Notes: generated by a model from the sequence alone, not told the origin. A DNA stretch of 64,000 nucleotides from Acidobacteriota bacterium (GCA_003225315.1 QHZD01000032.1:1-64000); one strand, 5' to 3'. Shown: positions 1 to 8,893, counted from the stretch's first letter. Translations and numbers: made by a program.

Positions 1-240
1 CGGGAATTTGTTCGAGGCGCGGGCCAAGATTGGAGCGTGGAAGGAGGAGTACAACGAAGAGCGGCCGCACAGTAGTTTGGGCTATTTGGCGCCGCGGGAG
101 TTTGCGCGACGAGTTGCGGCGCTGCGGTCGCCTACGGCTCCCTGCGCGCCGCAACTCGCAGGACTGGTAGAGGCAGAAATCATGAGTTCAGAAGATTTTG
201 GTGTCGTATGATTCCGTGCGCGGAGCTAGGGGGCAGCTCA
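1..240 (+). mobile_element. Right end of an IS3-family insertion sequence
   Basis: The first 211 bases encode the C-terminal end of an IS3-type transposase. About 20 bases after its stop the sequence agggggcagctca (228-240) resembles the terminal inverted repeat seen at the right end of many IS3 elements (reverse complement begins TGAGCTGCCCCC). The left end lies outside the window, so the boundary at 240 is an inference and no target duplication can be checked. Confidence 0.5.
2..211 (+). CDS. IS3-family transposase OrfB, C-terminal fragment
   Basis: The frame is open from the window edge, so only the last ~70 residues are seen. The motif YNEERPHSSLGYLAPREF is the hallmark end of the rve/DDE integrase core of IS3-family OrfB, around the catalytic glutamate region and the NxxRPHxxLGxxTPxEF signature. 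In the complete element this protein catalyses cut and paste or copy-out transposition together with OrfA. The C-terminal tail after the motif is longer and less conserved than usual. Whether the element is intact cannot be judged here. Confidence 0.85.
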   Translation, partial: GNLFEARAKIGAWKEEYNEERPHSSLGYLAPREFARRVAALRSPTAPCAPQLAGLVEAEIMSSEDFGVV

Positions 241-251
241 CCAGCGCACTG

Positions 252-1169
252 TCAAAATCTGGGGTTGAATGCGATCTTGCTGCCTTCAGCGATTAGCCAT
301 GGGCGCAGTTGCCCCGTCTTTTCAATGCAACAAAAGAATTTATTGCCTTGTCGTCGCAGGACGGGAATGGCATTCAAAGCTTTCTGAATGGTCCTCAAAA
401 CAACAAGGAACGTTTTTGCTCCTATGATCGACGTAATCGCGTGAATTCTAGTTTCTTTTCTCATTGCGAGTTCTTTCTCATCGACATTGAAGTCCCAATA
501 AGGGTACGCATGCGCCTGAAACAAGTATTCTGCTAGGTAGGAAGAAACTGTCTTACGCACCTCGTTCGCGTTCCAACGATAGATGAAGTTTGGCACGCAC
601 GAATCTCTAACCCCACCCGCTTGATACTCATGATAGACGACCGAGAAGATCTCAAAAGGAAACGAGAAACCGGCCCAGGTCAGTGCGCGCATCGACAGAG
701 AATCGTTTGGCTCCAACAGGACGACGTGCCTGCTCGCAACACGCAGCATTTCACACAGGGCTCTGTGCGGGGACCGGCAATGGTGCAAGACTTCGTGAGC
801 GAAGACACAATCAAATGACCCATCTGGCAAATCGATCTGTTCTGCGTCGATCGCCAATAGCTTCACTTTGGCGCTCAGATCAGTATGAGGTTCTTGTTCT
901 TCTTCGAGTTCTGACTGGAAATTCGAGAGCGTTATGTCATTGAATCCTGCGCATTTCAGAAGCTCAACGTCCTGGCAGCTACCTCCGATCACAAGCAGCT
1001 TTTTATTGGTATCAATGTTGCAAGTTTTGACGTGGCGTAGAAGAACGGCCAGGAATTGGTCTCTCCTCTTTTCGGATCCCGCCGTCCGCACCTCTTGTTT
1101 AGTGACTGAAGTTGATCTCATACATTCGCCACCAGGTTGCATCCTCTCATTGCATTTTATATGGAGCAC
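252..1169 (-). CDS. Class I SAM-dependent methyltransferase
   Basis: A 305-residue protein with a Methyltransf_11-type core. The SAM-binding motif I region is LLVIGGSCQDVELL (about residues 58-71). Post-II and motif III to IV regions are DAEQIDLPDGSFDCVFAHEVLHHC (108-131), read as two overlapping pieces, where DGSFD and the HEVLHH stretch are typical of small-molecule methyltransferases. Motif I is GGSCQD rather than the commoner GxGxG, so cofactor binding may be adapted. A start at the second or third Met (1142 or 1121) is possible. It lies upstream of and opposite to an exopolysaccharide cluster, so methylation of a sugar or polymer precursor is a reasonable but unproven role. Confidence 0.7.
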   Translation of the reverse strand: MLHIKCNERMQPGGECMRSTSVTKQEVRTAGSEKRRDQFLAVLLRHVKTCNIDTNKKLLVIGGSCQDVELLKCAGFNDITLSNFQSELEEEQEPHTDLSAKVKLLAIDAEQIDLPDGSFDCVFAHEVLHHCRSPHRALCEMLRVASRHVVLLEPNDSLSMRALTWAGFSFPFEIFSVVYHEYQAGGVRDSCVPNFIYRWNANEVRKTVSSYLAEYLFQAHAYPYWDFNVDEKELAMRKETRIHAITSIIGAKTFLVVLRTIQKALNAIPVLRRQGNKFFCCIEKTGQLRPWLIAEGSKIAFNPRF

Positions 1170-1234
1170 TTTGTATTTCTACTGCCTATGAGCAGCCAAA
1201 TGTGGTTGCCTTGAACCTGACACACTCGGAGCCG

Positions 1235-1243
1235 TGCTATCAT
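1235..1243 (+). promoter_or_regulatory. Extended -10 element TGCTATCAT
   Basis: TGCTATCAT matches the extended -10 form TGnTAnnAT that recurs in this window (13022, 41048, 47767). There is no good -35 at 17 bases; TTGAAC at 1211 is too far. It would start a transcript near 1250 that runs through a long T-rich leader into the glycosyltransferase gene at 1565. Confidence 0.4.
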
Positions 1244-1564
1244 GTGCCATGAACTTCCGTCGTAGCCCCCTCAGAAAGCCCTCCCATAGTTTTGCCTTGC
1301 TCGGAACGGATCCGCATTTCAGATGCCGTTGTTTGTCACACACCTCCACGATCACGTATCTTCTTTTTTTTCATATTCTTACGTACTCTTTTGCGCTCCT
1401 CAAATATCTATCTCTTTTCTTTTCATTAAGTTGCGCACTCTTTGCACAAAACACAGGGGGTGGGGGGTCCAGTTTCAAGTCTCCCTGTCTTTTCAACAAG
1501 TTCCAGACTCTTTGGGAACAACAATGCATTATGGCAGGGCAAGTTTGTGGGGATCACTTTAGCT
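1244..1564 (+). other. Long leader / intergenic region before the polysaccharide cluster
   Basis: About 320 bases lie between the predicted promoter and the start of the glycosyltransferase. The middle is T/C-rich with runs of T at 1370-1380. At 1446-1471 an ACAAAA box is followed by the G-rich tract gggggtggggggtcc, the core of a dispersed repeat seen elsewhere in the window. A 116-codon reading frame begins at an ATG at 1249, directly at the predicted transcript start, and contains one hydrophobic stretch. Its composition is dictated by the T-rich DNA, so I do not call it a gene. Confidence 0.4.
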
Positions 1565-2419
1565 ATGGCGACGCAAGCTCAAACAAAGCAAGCTCTTGAG
1601 GTTAACGCCTGCTTCCAGGTTTTGGGCGTGCGCGTAGACGCTGTGCAGATCACCGACGTGGTCGCTCAGATGAAGGAATGGATTCGTGAGAAAACGGGAT
1701 GCCATGCCATTGCCGCGACCGGGATGAACGGCATCGTAGCAGCCCAGCATGATCCTTCCTTCAAAGAAATTCTGAATTCCACAGACTTGGTTGTGCCGGA
1801 TGGCATGCCACTCGTCTGGCTGGGCCGGCGACGTGGCCATCATTTGCCTCGGCGCGTGTACGGTCCTGACCTGCTGCTTGCGTTTTGTGAAAAAACTGCA
1901 GGGCAGGGATATCGGCATTTCTTTTATGGGGCAGAGCGAGAACCAGATGTCCCGGAACGCCTTGCGGAAACGCTCAAGAATCAATTTCCTGGAATGATTG
2001 TGGCGGGAACCTATTCGCGGCCTCTGCAGCCTCTGAGCCTTGAACAAGAGGATAAAATTGTATCGCTGATCTCGCACGCTGCACCCGATGTGCTCTGGGT
2101 AGGATTGGGTGAGCTAAGACAGGTGCGCTGGATGCACGCCCACAGAGACAAACTACACGTTCCGGTTCTGGTTGGCGTAGGCGCTGCCTTCGACATGCTT
2201 TCGGGGAGAAAAAAACAGGCCCCTCGCTGGATGCGCGAGCACGGCCTCGAATGGCTCTTCCGCTTAATGCAAGAGCCGCGCCGTTTGTGGCGGCGTTATT
2301 TGGTCTACGGAGCCCAATTTATCGCTTACCTTGTGCTGGAGAGCTTGCGGCTGAAGAATTTTGATGCCACGGGCAGCAGCACCCGAGAGGGAACACAAGG
2401 CCGCCAAGCGCGTATTTAA
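1565..2419 (+). CDS. WecG/TagA/CpsF-family glycosyltransferase
   Basis: A 284-residue GT26-family protein that should transfer an N-acetylmannosamine-type or similar hexose to a polyprenyl-linked primer for surface polysaccharide. Family landmarks are ATGMNG (about 50-55), PDGMPLVWLG (78-87) with the catalytic-type Asp, RVYGPDLL, and GVGAAFDMLSG followed by AP.WM...GLEWLFRL. The usual G-x-PKQE-x-W block reads GLGELRQVRW (180-189), keeping only Gly, Gln and Trp. I chose the ATG at 1565; the frame stays open upstream to a TTG at 1442 but that part is T-rich leader. It heads a cluster with Wza-, Wzc- and Wzy-like genes. Confidence 0.85.
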   Translation: MATQAQTKQALEVNACFQVLGVRVDAVQITDVVAQMKEWIREKTGCHAIAATGMNGIVAAQHDPSFKEILNSTDLVVPDGMPLVWLGRRRGHHLPRRVYGPDLLLAFCEKTAGQGYRHFFYGAEREPDVPERLAETLKNQFPGMIVAGTYSRPLQPLSLEQEDKIVSLISHAAPDVLWVGLGELRQVRWMHAHRDKLHVPVLVGVGAAFDMLSGRKKQAPRWMREHGLEWLFRLMQEPRRLWRRYLVYGAQFIAYLVLESLRLKNFDATGSSTREGTQGRQARI

Positions 2420-2527
2420 CTCTTTCCTCTTTGCAAATTTCCGCTCGTTACGCCTCAGGTCTTCACCTGCATTTCAATTCAAGGCTGCACCTTATCGACT
2501 GGCGCTCCTCTGCTTCGTAGTCTGCAT

Positions 2528-3772
2528 TTGCCTGGTCTTCGTTCCGAAGTGGGAGTCAGAGCCATCCAAGTGGAAGGAACTCGGTCCAAGGGGTTGATTC
2601 TAGGCGTCTTTGCATTCGCCATAACTTTTCTCTGCCTGCCGCATAATCTACTGTCCGCCGCCAATCCGGCCATTTCCACTCAAGGCTCCCAGGAAGCTCA
2701 CTCGTCACCGCAATCGGCAAGTCAGAACCAAACTGCGCCTACGCCAAACTTGGAAACTTCCGGGGATTGGAATCACCGCTTGAAAGACCTGCTGGATTCC
2801 CATCCATCGACGCCGGCTCTAAGCGCCCAGGAATATCGCATTGGTCCAGAAGACGTTCTCAACATCAATGTCTTCGAAGCCCAGGAGCTGAATCGCGAAG
2901 TTCGCGTCTCGGCAGGCGGCGAAATTTCTCTCCCCTTGCTCGGATCAGTCCGTACAGCTGGATTGACTCCTCGCGAATTGGAATTTGTCCTCCAGGAACT
3001 TCTTCATCGCACCTACATGAAGGACCCTCACGTCAGCGTGTTTGTGCGCGAGATGCAAAGCCATCCTGTTTCAGTGATGGGAGCGGTCAGGCGGCCCGGC
3101 GTTTTCCAGATCCGTGGAAGCAAGACCCTGCTGGAGGTTCTCTCTCTCGCAGAAGGCTTGGCCGACGATGCCGGCGAAACTGTCATCATTCTGCGAGGCG
3201 CGGCTTTGTCCGCGGAGCCGGATCCACCTGCGGACCACGCCGCCGTAGCCGATCCACCTTCCCCCGGCCCGCAAAGCCCCGGCGAAGCGAACGCCGCGTC
3301 TTCACCCCTCAACGACAATCGTTCAGCATCAGAAGGTGCCGTGCAGGTGAACTTGAAAGATCTTCTGGAGTCGGCTGATTCTCGCAGCAACCCTTTGGTT
3401 CATCCCGGCAACATCGTTAAGGTCACTCGCGCGGGCGTCGTTTACGTGATTGGTGAAGTTCGCAAGCCCGGCGGATTCGTCCTGAAATCAAATGAGAAAA
3501 TTTCCGTCCTCCAGGCCCTGGCTTTGAGCGAAGGACTCACTCCCACCGCTTCAAAGGGCAACGCGCGAATTATCCGCACAGATCAACAGAGTGGTGAACG
3601 AAAGGAGACTCCGATCAACTTGGGCAAAATTCTGGCGGGCAAGGCTCCTGATCCCGTTCTCAGGCCCAAGGACATTCTCTTCGTACCCAACAGCGCCGCG
3701 AAGACCACGTTTGGCCGGGGAGCGGAAGTCGCGGCGCAAACGCTCGCGGGGCTCCTGATTTTCCACTGGTAA
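2528..3772 (+). CDS. Wza-like polysaccharide export protein (Poly_export + SLBB)
   Basis: A 414-residue outer-membrane export protein. A hydrophobic export signal (about residues 22-45) precedes a Pro/Ser-rich linker. The Poly_export domain starts at EYRIGPEDVLNINVF (103-117). SLBB units follow, one from VSVMGAVRRPGVFQI and another near VVYVIGEVRKPGGFVL. A variable Pro/Ala-rich insert separates the two SLBB units. The start is uncertain: TTG 2528, GTG 2570 and TTG 2594 all keep the signal peptide. No convincing lipobox is seen, unlike E. coli Wza. The next gene begins four bases after the stop, so it is coexpressed with its kinase partner. Confidence 0.85.
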   Translation: MPGLRSEVGVRAIQVEGTRSKGLILGVFAFAITFLCLPHNLLSAANPAISTQGSQEAHSSPQSASQNQTAPTPNLETSGDWNHRLKDLLDSHPSTPALSAQEYRIGPEDVLNINVFEAQELNREVRVSAGGEISLPLLGSVRTAGLTPRELEFVLQELLHRTYMKDPHVSVFVREMQSHPVSVMGAVRRPGVFQIRGSKTLLEVLSLAEGLADDAGETVIILRGAALSAEPDPPADHAAVADPPSPGPQSPGEANAASSPLNDNRSASEGAVQVNLKDLLESADSRSNPLVHPGNIVKVTRAGVVYVIGEVRKPGGFVLKSNEKISVLQALALSEGLTPTASKGNARIIRTDQQSGERKETPINLGKILAGKAPDPVLRPKDILFVPNSAAKTTFGRGAEVAAQTLAGLLIFHW

Positions 3773-3776
3773 AAGC

Positions 3777-6176
3777 ATGGACGACCAAAATCAAGTCGAG
3801 CTTTATGGCCGCAGCCATCGCCTCGATCGGCGCGGCCCCGGCGCTCTCGACAGCCGGATCATAGAGCTGCCTGATTCCTACGAAATCCTGGAACCTGGCG
3901 AGGCGCTCGACCTCCGCAGCTATGGCCGCATCCTTCGCAAGCGCTTGCCGGCAATCCTCGTTGTTTTCTTCATTTTGTTTACTGCCATTCTCATCTACAC
4001 GCTCAAGCAAAAGCCCGTTTATCGGGCTCAGGTTTTGCTGGAAATTCAAAAAGAGAATCCGGACATCCCAACCATCAAGGAACTCTATGAACTCGACGCC
4101 GTGTCCGACGCCTATCTCAGGACGCAATACAGCATTCTGGCCAGCGAAAGCCTGGCGCGCCGGGTGATCGATCAGCTCCAACTAGAAACTCTTCCTGAAT
4201 TCAACTCTGCCAAGTGGTGGCAACTTTGGCCAAGGAAGAAAAAATCTCCCGCGCCACAAACTCTTGCAATCGGTCCTGTGCCCGAAGCCCCTGATCGGGA
4301 GCTGTCCCAGCGAGTCCTTGAGCGATTTCAGGATCGCTTGACCATCGATCCCGTCAATCGCAGCCGCCTTGTGGCTGTTCGATTTGACTCGCGCGATCCG
4401 GAACTTGCCGCGCGCGTCGTCAACACTCTTGCCTCGGATTATGTCGATCAAAGCCTGGAAGCGCGCTGGCAAGCCACGCAAAGGGCCGCGGAGTGGCTTT
4501 CCCAGCAGTTGGTGGGCGTGAAAGCGAAGTTGGAAAAATCCGAAGATGAGCTCCAAGGCTACGCGCGGCGCAATGGCCTGGTCTTCCTTGAAACCGATAA
4601 AGGCGCCAGCCAGAACGTCGCGAACGAGCGGCTGCAGCAACTCCAGGAGCAGCTGACCAAAGCGCAATCCGAGCGCTACGAAAAGGAAGCGCTCTACCGC
4701 TTGGTTCAAAATGGTGAGTTCGGAGCCTTGCCTGGAGTCTTCGAGAACAAATTAATTCAGGATTTGAGCGAACGTCTCGCGGAGCTCAAACGCGAGCATG
4801 CCCAGTTGTCGACGACGTTCAGTCCCGATTATCCCCGCGTCAAAGAAATTCAGAGCCAGATCGACGAAATCGAATCCTCGCTTCGGGAGGAGCGTCAGCG
4901 CGCCGCCGATCGTATCGCCAACGATTACTCCGCCGCGGTGCGCCGTGAGGACCTGGTCCATCAGGCCGTGGACGGCCAGCTAAAGCAGGTAAACCTGATC
5001 GCCGAAAAATCAGTCCAGTACAACATTCTGAAACGCGAGGTCGACACGAACAAGCAGCTCTACGAAGGCCTGCTGCAGCAGTTAAAAGAGGCTGGCGTCT
5101 CTGCCGGCCTCAAAGCTAGCAATATCCGTCTCGTGGATTCCGCCGAGCCGCCTGCCAAACCATTTAAGCCGCGAACGCTCTTGAATCTGTCTGTTGCTGT
5201 GTTCCTTGGTTTAGCCCTCGGAATATGTGCCGCGCTCTTCCAGGAACGCATGGACGATACGCTCAAGGGCGATGACGACGTCGAGCGGTTGCTTGGTCTT
5301 CCTTCCCTGGCTTTGATTCCAGTTGTGCCCGCGTCAAATGGTGATCACCTTGGCATCCATAGGTTCCTCCCGCGAGATAGATTTCTCTCGCTCGCAGGAA
5401 ATGGAAACGGCCCAGGCAAGGACCCGCGTCCTTCCTGGCACCTTATAGACCGGGACGGCACACAGCATGCCGCCCTTGGCGAAGCATTTCGCAGTCTCCG
5501 CACCTCGGTTTTGCTGTCGACTCCAGATCGGCCTCCGAGTTCTCTTCTGATCACAAGCACGCAGCCCGCTGACGGCAAAACCACCGTAGCTTGCAATCTG
5601 GCGATTTCCTTGGCGCAGCTTGGTCATCGGGTTTTGCTTGTGGACGCGGATCTGCGTTCTCCTTCTTTGCATAAATTGTTCGGTATCGATCGGACCCTGG
5701 GCCTGGTCAGCTATCTCACCGGCCAGCAAGATTGGCGCGCCGCGGTACACCCTTCCGGCTCGCGCGGGCTTGATCTCTTGGTTTCCGGCCCTGTGCCTCC
5801 GAATCCCTCCGAGCTTCTTTCTTCCCAGAGCATGGGAACTCTGATCCGCTCCGCCTCCGCGGAGTACGGCTTTGTAATCCTGGATTCTTCGCCTATGCTT
5901 GCGTTGGCCGACAGCCGCATCCTTGCCCCGCTGGTCAACGGAGTGCTTCTGGTCGTAAGGAGCGGCGCCACTCCTCGCGAGCAGCTTTTGCACGCGCAGG
6001 CTGGAATCCGCGGCGTGGGTGGCAACTTGATCGGCGTGGTGCTGAACAGCGTCGATATTCGCACCAACGGCTACTACAACTATGGCCCGTATGGTCCCAA
6101 TGCCGGCTCTCCCCCACAAGAAACTTTCGTTCCCGCGAATTTCCAAATGCCGCCGCAACAAAAAGCCAGCGACTGA
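3777..6176 (+). CDS. Wzc-like chain-length / tyrosine autokinase (BY-kinase)
   Basis: A 799-residue inner-membrane polysaccharide co-polymerase. A Wzz domain starts with a transmembrane helix (about 58-78), is followed by a long coiled-coil periplasmic part (about 230-430), and ends with a second helix (about 466-486). The cytoplasmic BY-kinase domain has Walker A STQPADGKTT (about 592-601), Walker A' VLLVDADLRSP, and Walker B FVILDSSP. The tail has a tyrosine cluster, NGYYNYGPYGPN, for autophosphorylation. It starts four bases after the exporter gene and ends 17 bases before the polymerase gene, giving a tight operon for a Wzx/Wzy-type exopolysaccharide. No cognate phosphatase is in view. 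Confidence 0.9.
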   Translation: MDDQNQVELYGRSHRLDRRGPGALDSRIIELPDSYEILEPGEALDLRSYGRILRKRLPAILVVFFILFTAILIYTLKQKPVYRAQVLLEIQKENPDIPTIKELYELDAVSDAYLRTQYSILASESLARRVIDQLQLETLPEFNSAKWWQLWPRKKKSPAPQTLAIGPVPEAPDRELSQRVLERFQDRLTIDPVNRSRLVAVRFDSRDPELAARVVNTLASDYVDQSLEARWQATQRAAEWLSQQLVGVKAKLEKSEDELQGYARRNGLVFLETDKGASQNVANERLQQLQEQLTKAQSERYEKEALYRLVQNGEFGALPGVFENKLIQDLSERLAELKREHAQLSTTFSPDYPRVKEIQSQIDEIESSLREERQRAADRIANDYSAAVRREDLVHQAVDGQLKQVNLIAEKSVQYNILKREVDTNKQLYEGLLQQLKEAGVSAGLKASNIRLVDSAEPPAKPFKPRTLLNLSVAVFLGLALGICAALFQERMDDTLKGDDDVERLLGLPSLALIPVVPASNGDHLGIHRFLPRDRFLSLAGNGNGPGKDPRPSWHLIDRDGTQHAALGEAFRSLRTSVLLSTPDRPPSSLLITSTQPADGKTTVACNLAISLAQLGHRVLLVDADLRSPSLHKLFGIDRTLGLVSYLTGQQDWRAAVHPSGSRGLDLLVSGPVPPNPSELLSSQSMGTLIRSASAEYGFVILDSSPMLALADSRILAPLVNGVLLVVRSGATPREQLLHAQAGIRGVGGNLIGVVLNSVDIRTNGYYNYGPYGPNAGSPPQETFVPANFQMPPQQKASD

Positions 6177-6193
6177 TCCATTGCGAGCCTTCC

Positions 6194-7564
6194 ATGCTTC
6201 GATTGCTTGAAGCTGGCCTCATCCTTGCCGTGTGCGTGGCGGTTTTAGCCTTTGGCGGCACAGCCTCTTCGTTTTTCGCAATAACGCAGGTGATTATCTT
6301 TGGGCTTGGGGTTGTGTTCCTCCTTACAAGACAGTTTTCGCGCGACACTTCCTTCCATATTCCCATCGCCTGCCCTCTTCTCTTGGTCGCGCTGGTTCTA
6401 CTGCAACTTTGCCCGCTTCCTGTTTCCCTGGCGCCCATGTTCGGACGAGCGCGCGACGAACTGCCCTCCGGGTCGTATTTCACCATCAGCATGGAGCGCT
6501 ACCAAACGGTTTCACATCTCCTGCTGCTGGTTACCTATCTGACTGCCTTCTTCCTGACATTGTTCCTCTGCCGCGATCGCAACGCGAAGAAGCGGCTCGT
6601 CTTCGCCCTTGTGTCACTCGGAGCGTTCGAAGCTCTCTATGGCCTCATTCAATACCTCACCGGCTGGCAGCAAATTTTCGCTTATGTAAAAAAATACTAT
6701 TTGGAAGAAGCCACCGGCACGTACATCAACCGCAATCATTTCGCTGGTTTTTTGGAAATGATCCTCCCCTTTGTCATCGTTCTTGCTTTGCGCTGGACGT
6801 ACCTTCTATCCAAAAACACTTCCGGCAGAGCCGGTATGTTCCGCAAATTTGTCTCCCGGACCGAACTGGTCTCAGTCGTGTTCTGGCTCTTTCTTGCCAT
6901 CGTGATTCTTGCCGCTCTTATCCTGTCGCGCTCGCGTATGGGAATCATTTCCGCTCTGGTTTCACTCGTTGCCATTCTGGCGCTCGCTGGAACATCGACC
7001 GTGGGTCCGCGCGCCAGGGCGGCAGTCGCTGCAGTATTTTTTCTCGGCGTCCTGGGACTGGTTGTGTGGATCGGCAGCGATCCTGTCATGAGCCGTTTCG
7101 AAACTCTGGGCCAGGAATACAATCTTAGCGGTCAGAGCCGCGTTTCGATCTGGCATGACACGCTAAGGTTGATTCGCCAGCATCCCTTCCTCGGAACTGG
7201 GCTCGGGTCCTTTTTCGTGGCTTACACCTCCGTTCAAACTGCTTTCCTCAATCTTCTTGTTGAGCACGCCCACTGCGATTACCTGGAAGTAGCCACGGAA
7301 CTTGGCCTGCCTGGTGCGATCTTGGTATTTGGCTCGATCTTCTGGGTTCTTGCCCAGACCGTAAGTCGGTACGGAAAGTTGGAGGAACGTTTTGACAAAG
7401 CCGTTTCGCTCGCTTGTATCGGGAGTCTTGGCGCCATTTTGGTGCATAGCCTGGCCGACTTTAATCTGTATATCCCTGCCAACGCACTGGTCTTCAGCAT
7501 AATTCTGGCGATGGCTTGGTCTGGCGCTCATCCCGAATCAGCGCCGCGACGGGAGATCCCTTAA
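6194..7564 (+). CDS. O-antigen ligase / Wzy-type polymerase
   Basis: A 456-residue polytopic membrane protein with about 10-12 hydrophobic helices. The conserved Wzy_C region includes a large periplasmic loop ending in HPFLGTGLGSF and then EHAHCDYLEVATELGLPG (about 355-372), the usual signature of O-antigen ligase/polymerase proteins. It would polymerise lipid-linked repeat units, or ligate them, in the periplasm. It directly follows the co-polymerase kinase gene and is the last gene of the cluster here; glycosyltransferases and a flippase for a full pathway are not in this window. Confidence 0.85.
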   Translation: MLRLLEAGLILAVCVAVLAFGGTASSFFAITQVIIFGLGVVFLLTRQFSRDTSFHIPIACPLLLVALVLLQLCPLPVSLAPMFGRARDELPSGSYFTISMERYQTVSHLLLLVTYLTAFFLTLFLCRDRNAKKRLVFALVSLGAFEALYGLIQYLTGWQQIFAYVKKYYLEEATGTYINRNHFAGFLEMILPFVIVLALRWTYLLSKNTSGRAGMFRKFVSRTELVSVVFWLFLAIVILAALILSRSRMGIISALVSLVAILALAGTSTVGPRARAAVAAVFFLGVLGLVVWIGSDPVMSRFETLGQEYNLSGQSRVSIWHDTLRLIRQHPFLGTGLGSFFVAYTSVQTAFLNLLVEHAHCDYLEVATELGLPGAILVFGSIFWVLAQTVSRYGKLEERFDKAVSLACIGSLGAILVHSLADFNLYIPANALVFSIILAMAWSGAHPESAPRREIP

Positions 7565-7619
7565 TAAGAAACGACGACGAGATGCCGGTGCAACGAAGAG
7601 CCAGGAAGACGGGTTCCAC

Positions 7620-8195
7620 TCAGCGCGGGCGCGTGGTAAGGCCGGCTTGTTTCCAGAGCTTATCCCATTGCCAGATATTTGGCTCGGGGATGCGGTAGCC
7701 GAGCAGATGGGCCAGCAGCAAAATCTGGCCACGATGATGCGCTTCGTGCGAGAACATGTAAGCGAACATGGTCCCTCCCGCGGGCCACGTGGGCACATAG
7801 CCGTCGCGACGGAACTTTGCAACGCGGCGATTTGGAGCTGCCGAGAGAGCATCCGACAACATGCGCAGGCACTGTGCGGCGCTTCTCCGGTGCGTGGCGG
7901 CAGTTTGCTTCATGGTGCAGCGGTGCGGATCGAGTGGCGGCGGACACTTCAGATGTGGCGCTGAATTCCTCAGCCACGTTAGTCTCCTGTTGTGCAGATG
8001 CGCGAAGATGGCCGCGATCGTCCGGCCTTTGGCTTTTTGACCCGGCGGCTGGGCGCGCCACGCACGCGGGTCGAGATGCGCGAGAAGGAGCTGGTTCATC
8101 GCGTCGTTGCTCGCGTAGGTTTCGAGCAGGCTGTCGCGAATCTCGGCTAGCGCAGCGTAAGGTTGAAATGTCTCCGCGTGGGATTGGTGTGACAT
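7620..8195 (-). CDS. DinB-like four-helix protein
   Basis: A 191-residue protein of the DinB/YfiT superfamily, a metal-binding four-helix bundle linked to damage response or thiol-dependent transferase reactions. The His triad is suggested by IFAHLHNRRLTW (first His) and by FSHEAHHRGQILLLAH (HxxxHR pattern) near the C-terminus. The ATG at 8195 is preceded by GGCGGAG at good spacing, which favours it over an upstream in-frame start at 8279. It is divergent from a second DinB-like gene, with only about 76 bases between them. The physiological substrate is unknown. Confidence 0.7.
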   Translation of the reverse strand: MSHQSHAETFQPYAALAEIRDSLLETYASNDAMNQLLLAHLDPRAWRAQPPGQKAKGRTIAAIFAHLHNRRLTWLRNSAPHLKCPPPLDPHRCTMKQTAATHRRSAAQCLRMLSDALSAAPNRRVAKFRRDGYVPTWPAGGTMFAYMFSHEAHHRGQILLLAHLLGYRIPEPNIWQWDKLWKQAGLTTRPR

Positions 8196-8216
8196 GGAAG
8201 CTCCGCCAATTTTTAA

Positions 8217-8244
8217 TTGATAGCAAGGTATGTGTGTGTAGGAT
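8217..8244 (+). promoter_or_regulatory. Putative sigma-70 promoter in the divergent DinB spacer
   Basis: TTGATA (8217-8222) and TAGGAT (8239-8244) are separated by 16 bases and would start transcription about 20 bases before the ATG at 8272. The GGGAAG just before that ATG serves as ribosome binding site. Confidence 0.4.
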
Positions 8245-8271
8245 AGCAGAGCGAGCCTTGAGGGAAGACGA

Positions 8272-8799
8272 ATGAACATTCCGGAAACCTACGATTACCT
8301 CGTTCGCGCCCGCCGGAACTTGTGGACCGCGCTGGAGCGCGTGCCGGACGAGGTTTTATCCCTCAAGTTGCTGGACGGCGACCGCTTTCACTGCATCAAG
8401 GATCTCGTGTTTCATGTAGTCGCCACAGAGGACTTCTGGATTCGCGAGGAGATCCTGCGCGAACAGCCGGTGCGGCAGACCATTTCCGCCTTGAAGGATA
8501 CCAAGGGCGGCCCAGTTTTTGGGGGTTCCCCGCTCGAAATGCTGCTGGACTACTGGCGCCTTGTCGAGCAGAGCACCCTTGCTTATCTACCTACTCTCGA
8601 TGACGGCGAGTTGAAACGGGTTGTGACCGTGCACGACAGGCCGGGGCAGCGCTTCACAGTGGATGGATTGCTGTGGAACGTGATGTTTCACGAGATGCGC
8701 CACACCTCCCAGATGACCGTCCTCCTGCGCACCCAAGGCATCAAGCCGCCCGCTCTTGACCTGTATTATTACCTGCCAATTGCTGCTGCTTCGGCGTGA
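8272..8799 (+). CDS. DinB-family protein
   Basis: A 175-residue DinB_2-type four-helix bundle. The first metal ligand is in DLVFHVVATEDFW (about 43-55), and the last two are in MFHEMRHTSQMTVLLR (about 138-153), the HxxxH arrangement of the family. It probably binds a divalent metal in the cytoplasm; family members include damage-inducible proteins and bacillithiol or mycothiol transferases. It is transcribed divergently from the other DinB-like gene at 7620-8195 and shares little sequence with it beyond the His motif. Confidence 0.8.
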   Translation: MNIPETYDYLVRARRNLWTALERVPDEVLSLKLLDGDRFHCIKDLVFHVVATEDFWIREEILREQPVRQTISALKDTKGGPVFGGSPLEMLLDYWRLVEQSTLAYLPTLDDGELKRVVTVHDRPGQRFTVDGLLWNVMFHEMRHTSQMTVLLRTQGIKPPALDLYYYLPIAAASA

Positions 8800-8893
8800 G
8801 GTTCCTCGCCCCACGTCCCAGTTTCAGCCTTCCATCACCTTGACATCCCGCCATTCGCGTTGTTAACTCGCCACGCGAGGAGGCTCTTTTCCA

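Noticed and set aside
1249-1599. 116-codon leaderless frame before the glycosyltransferase
   Set aside because: Although it begins at the predicted transcript start, its residues follow the T/C-rich DNA and it overlaps the next gene out of frame. There is no homology signal.
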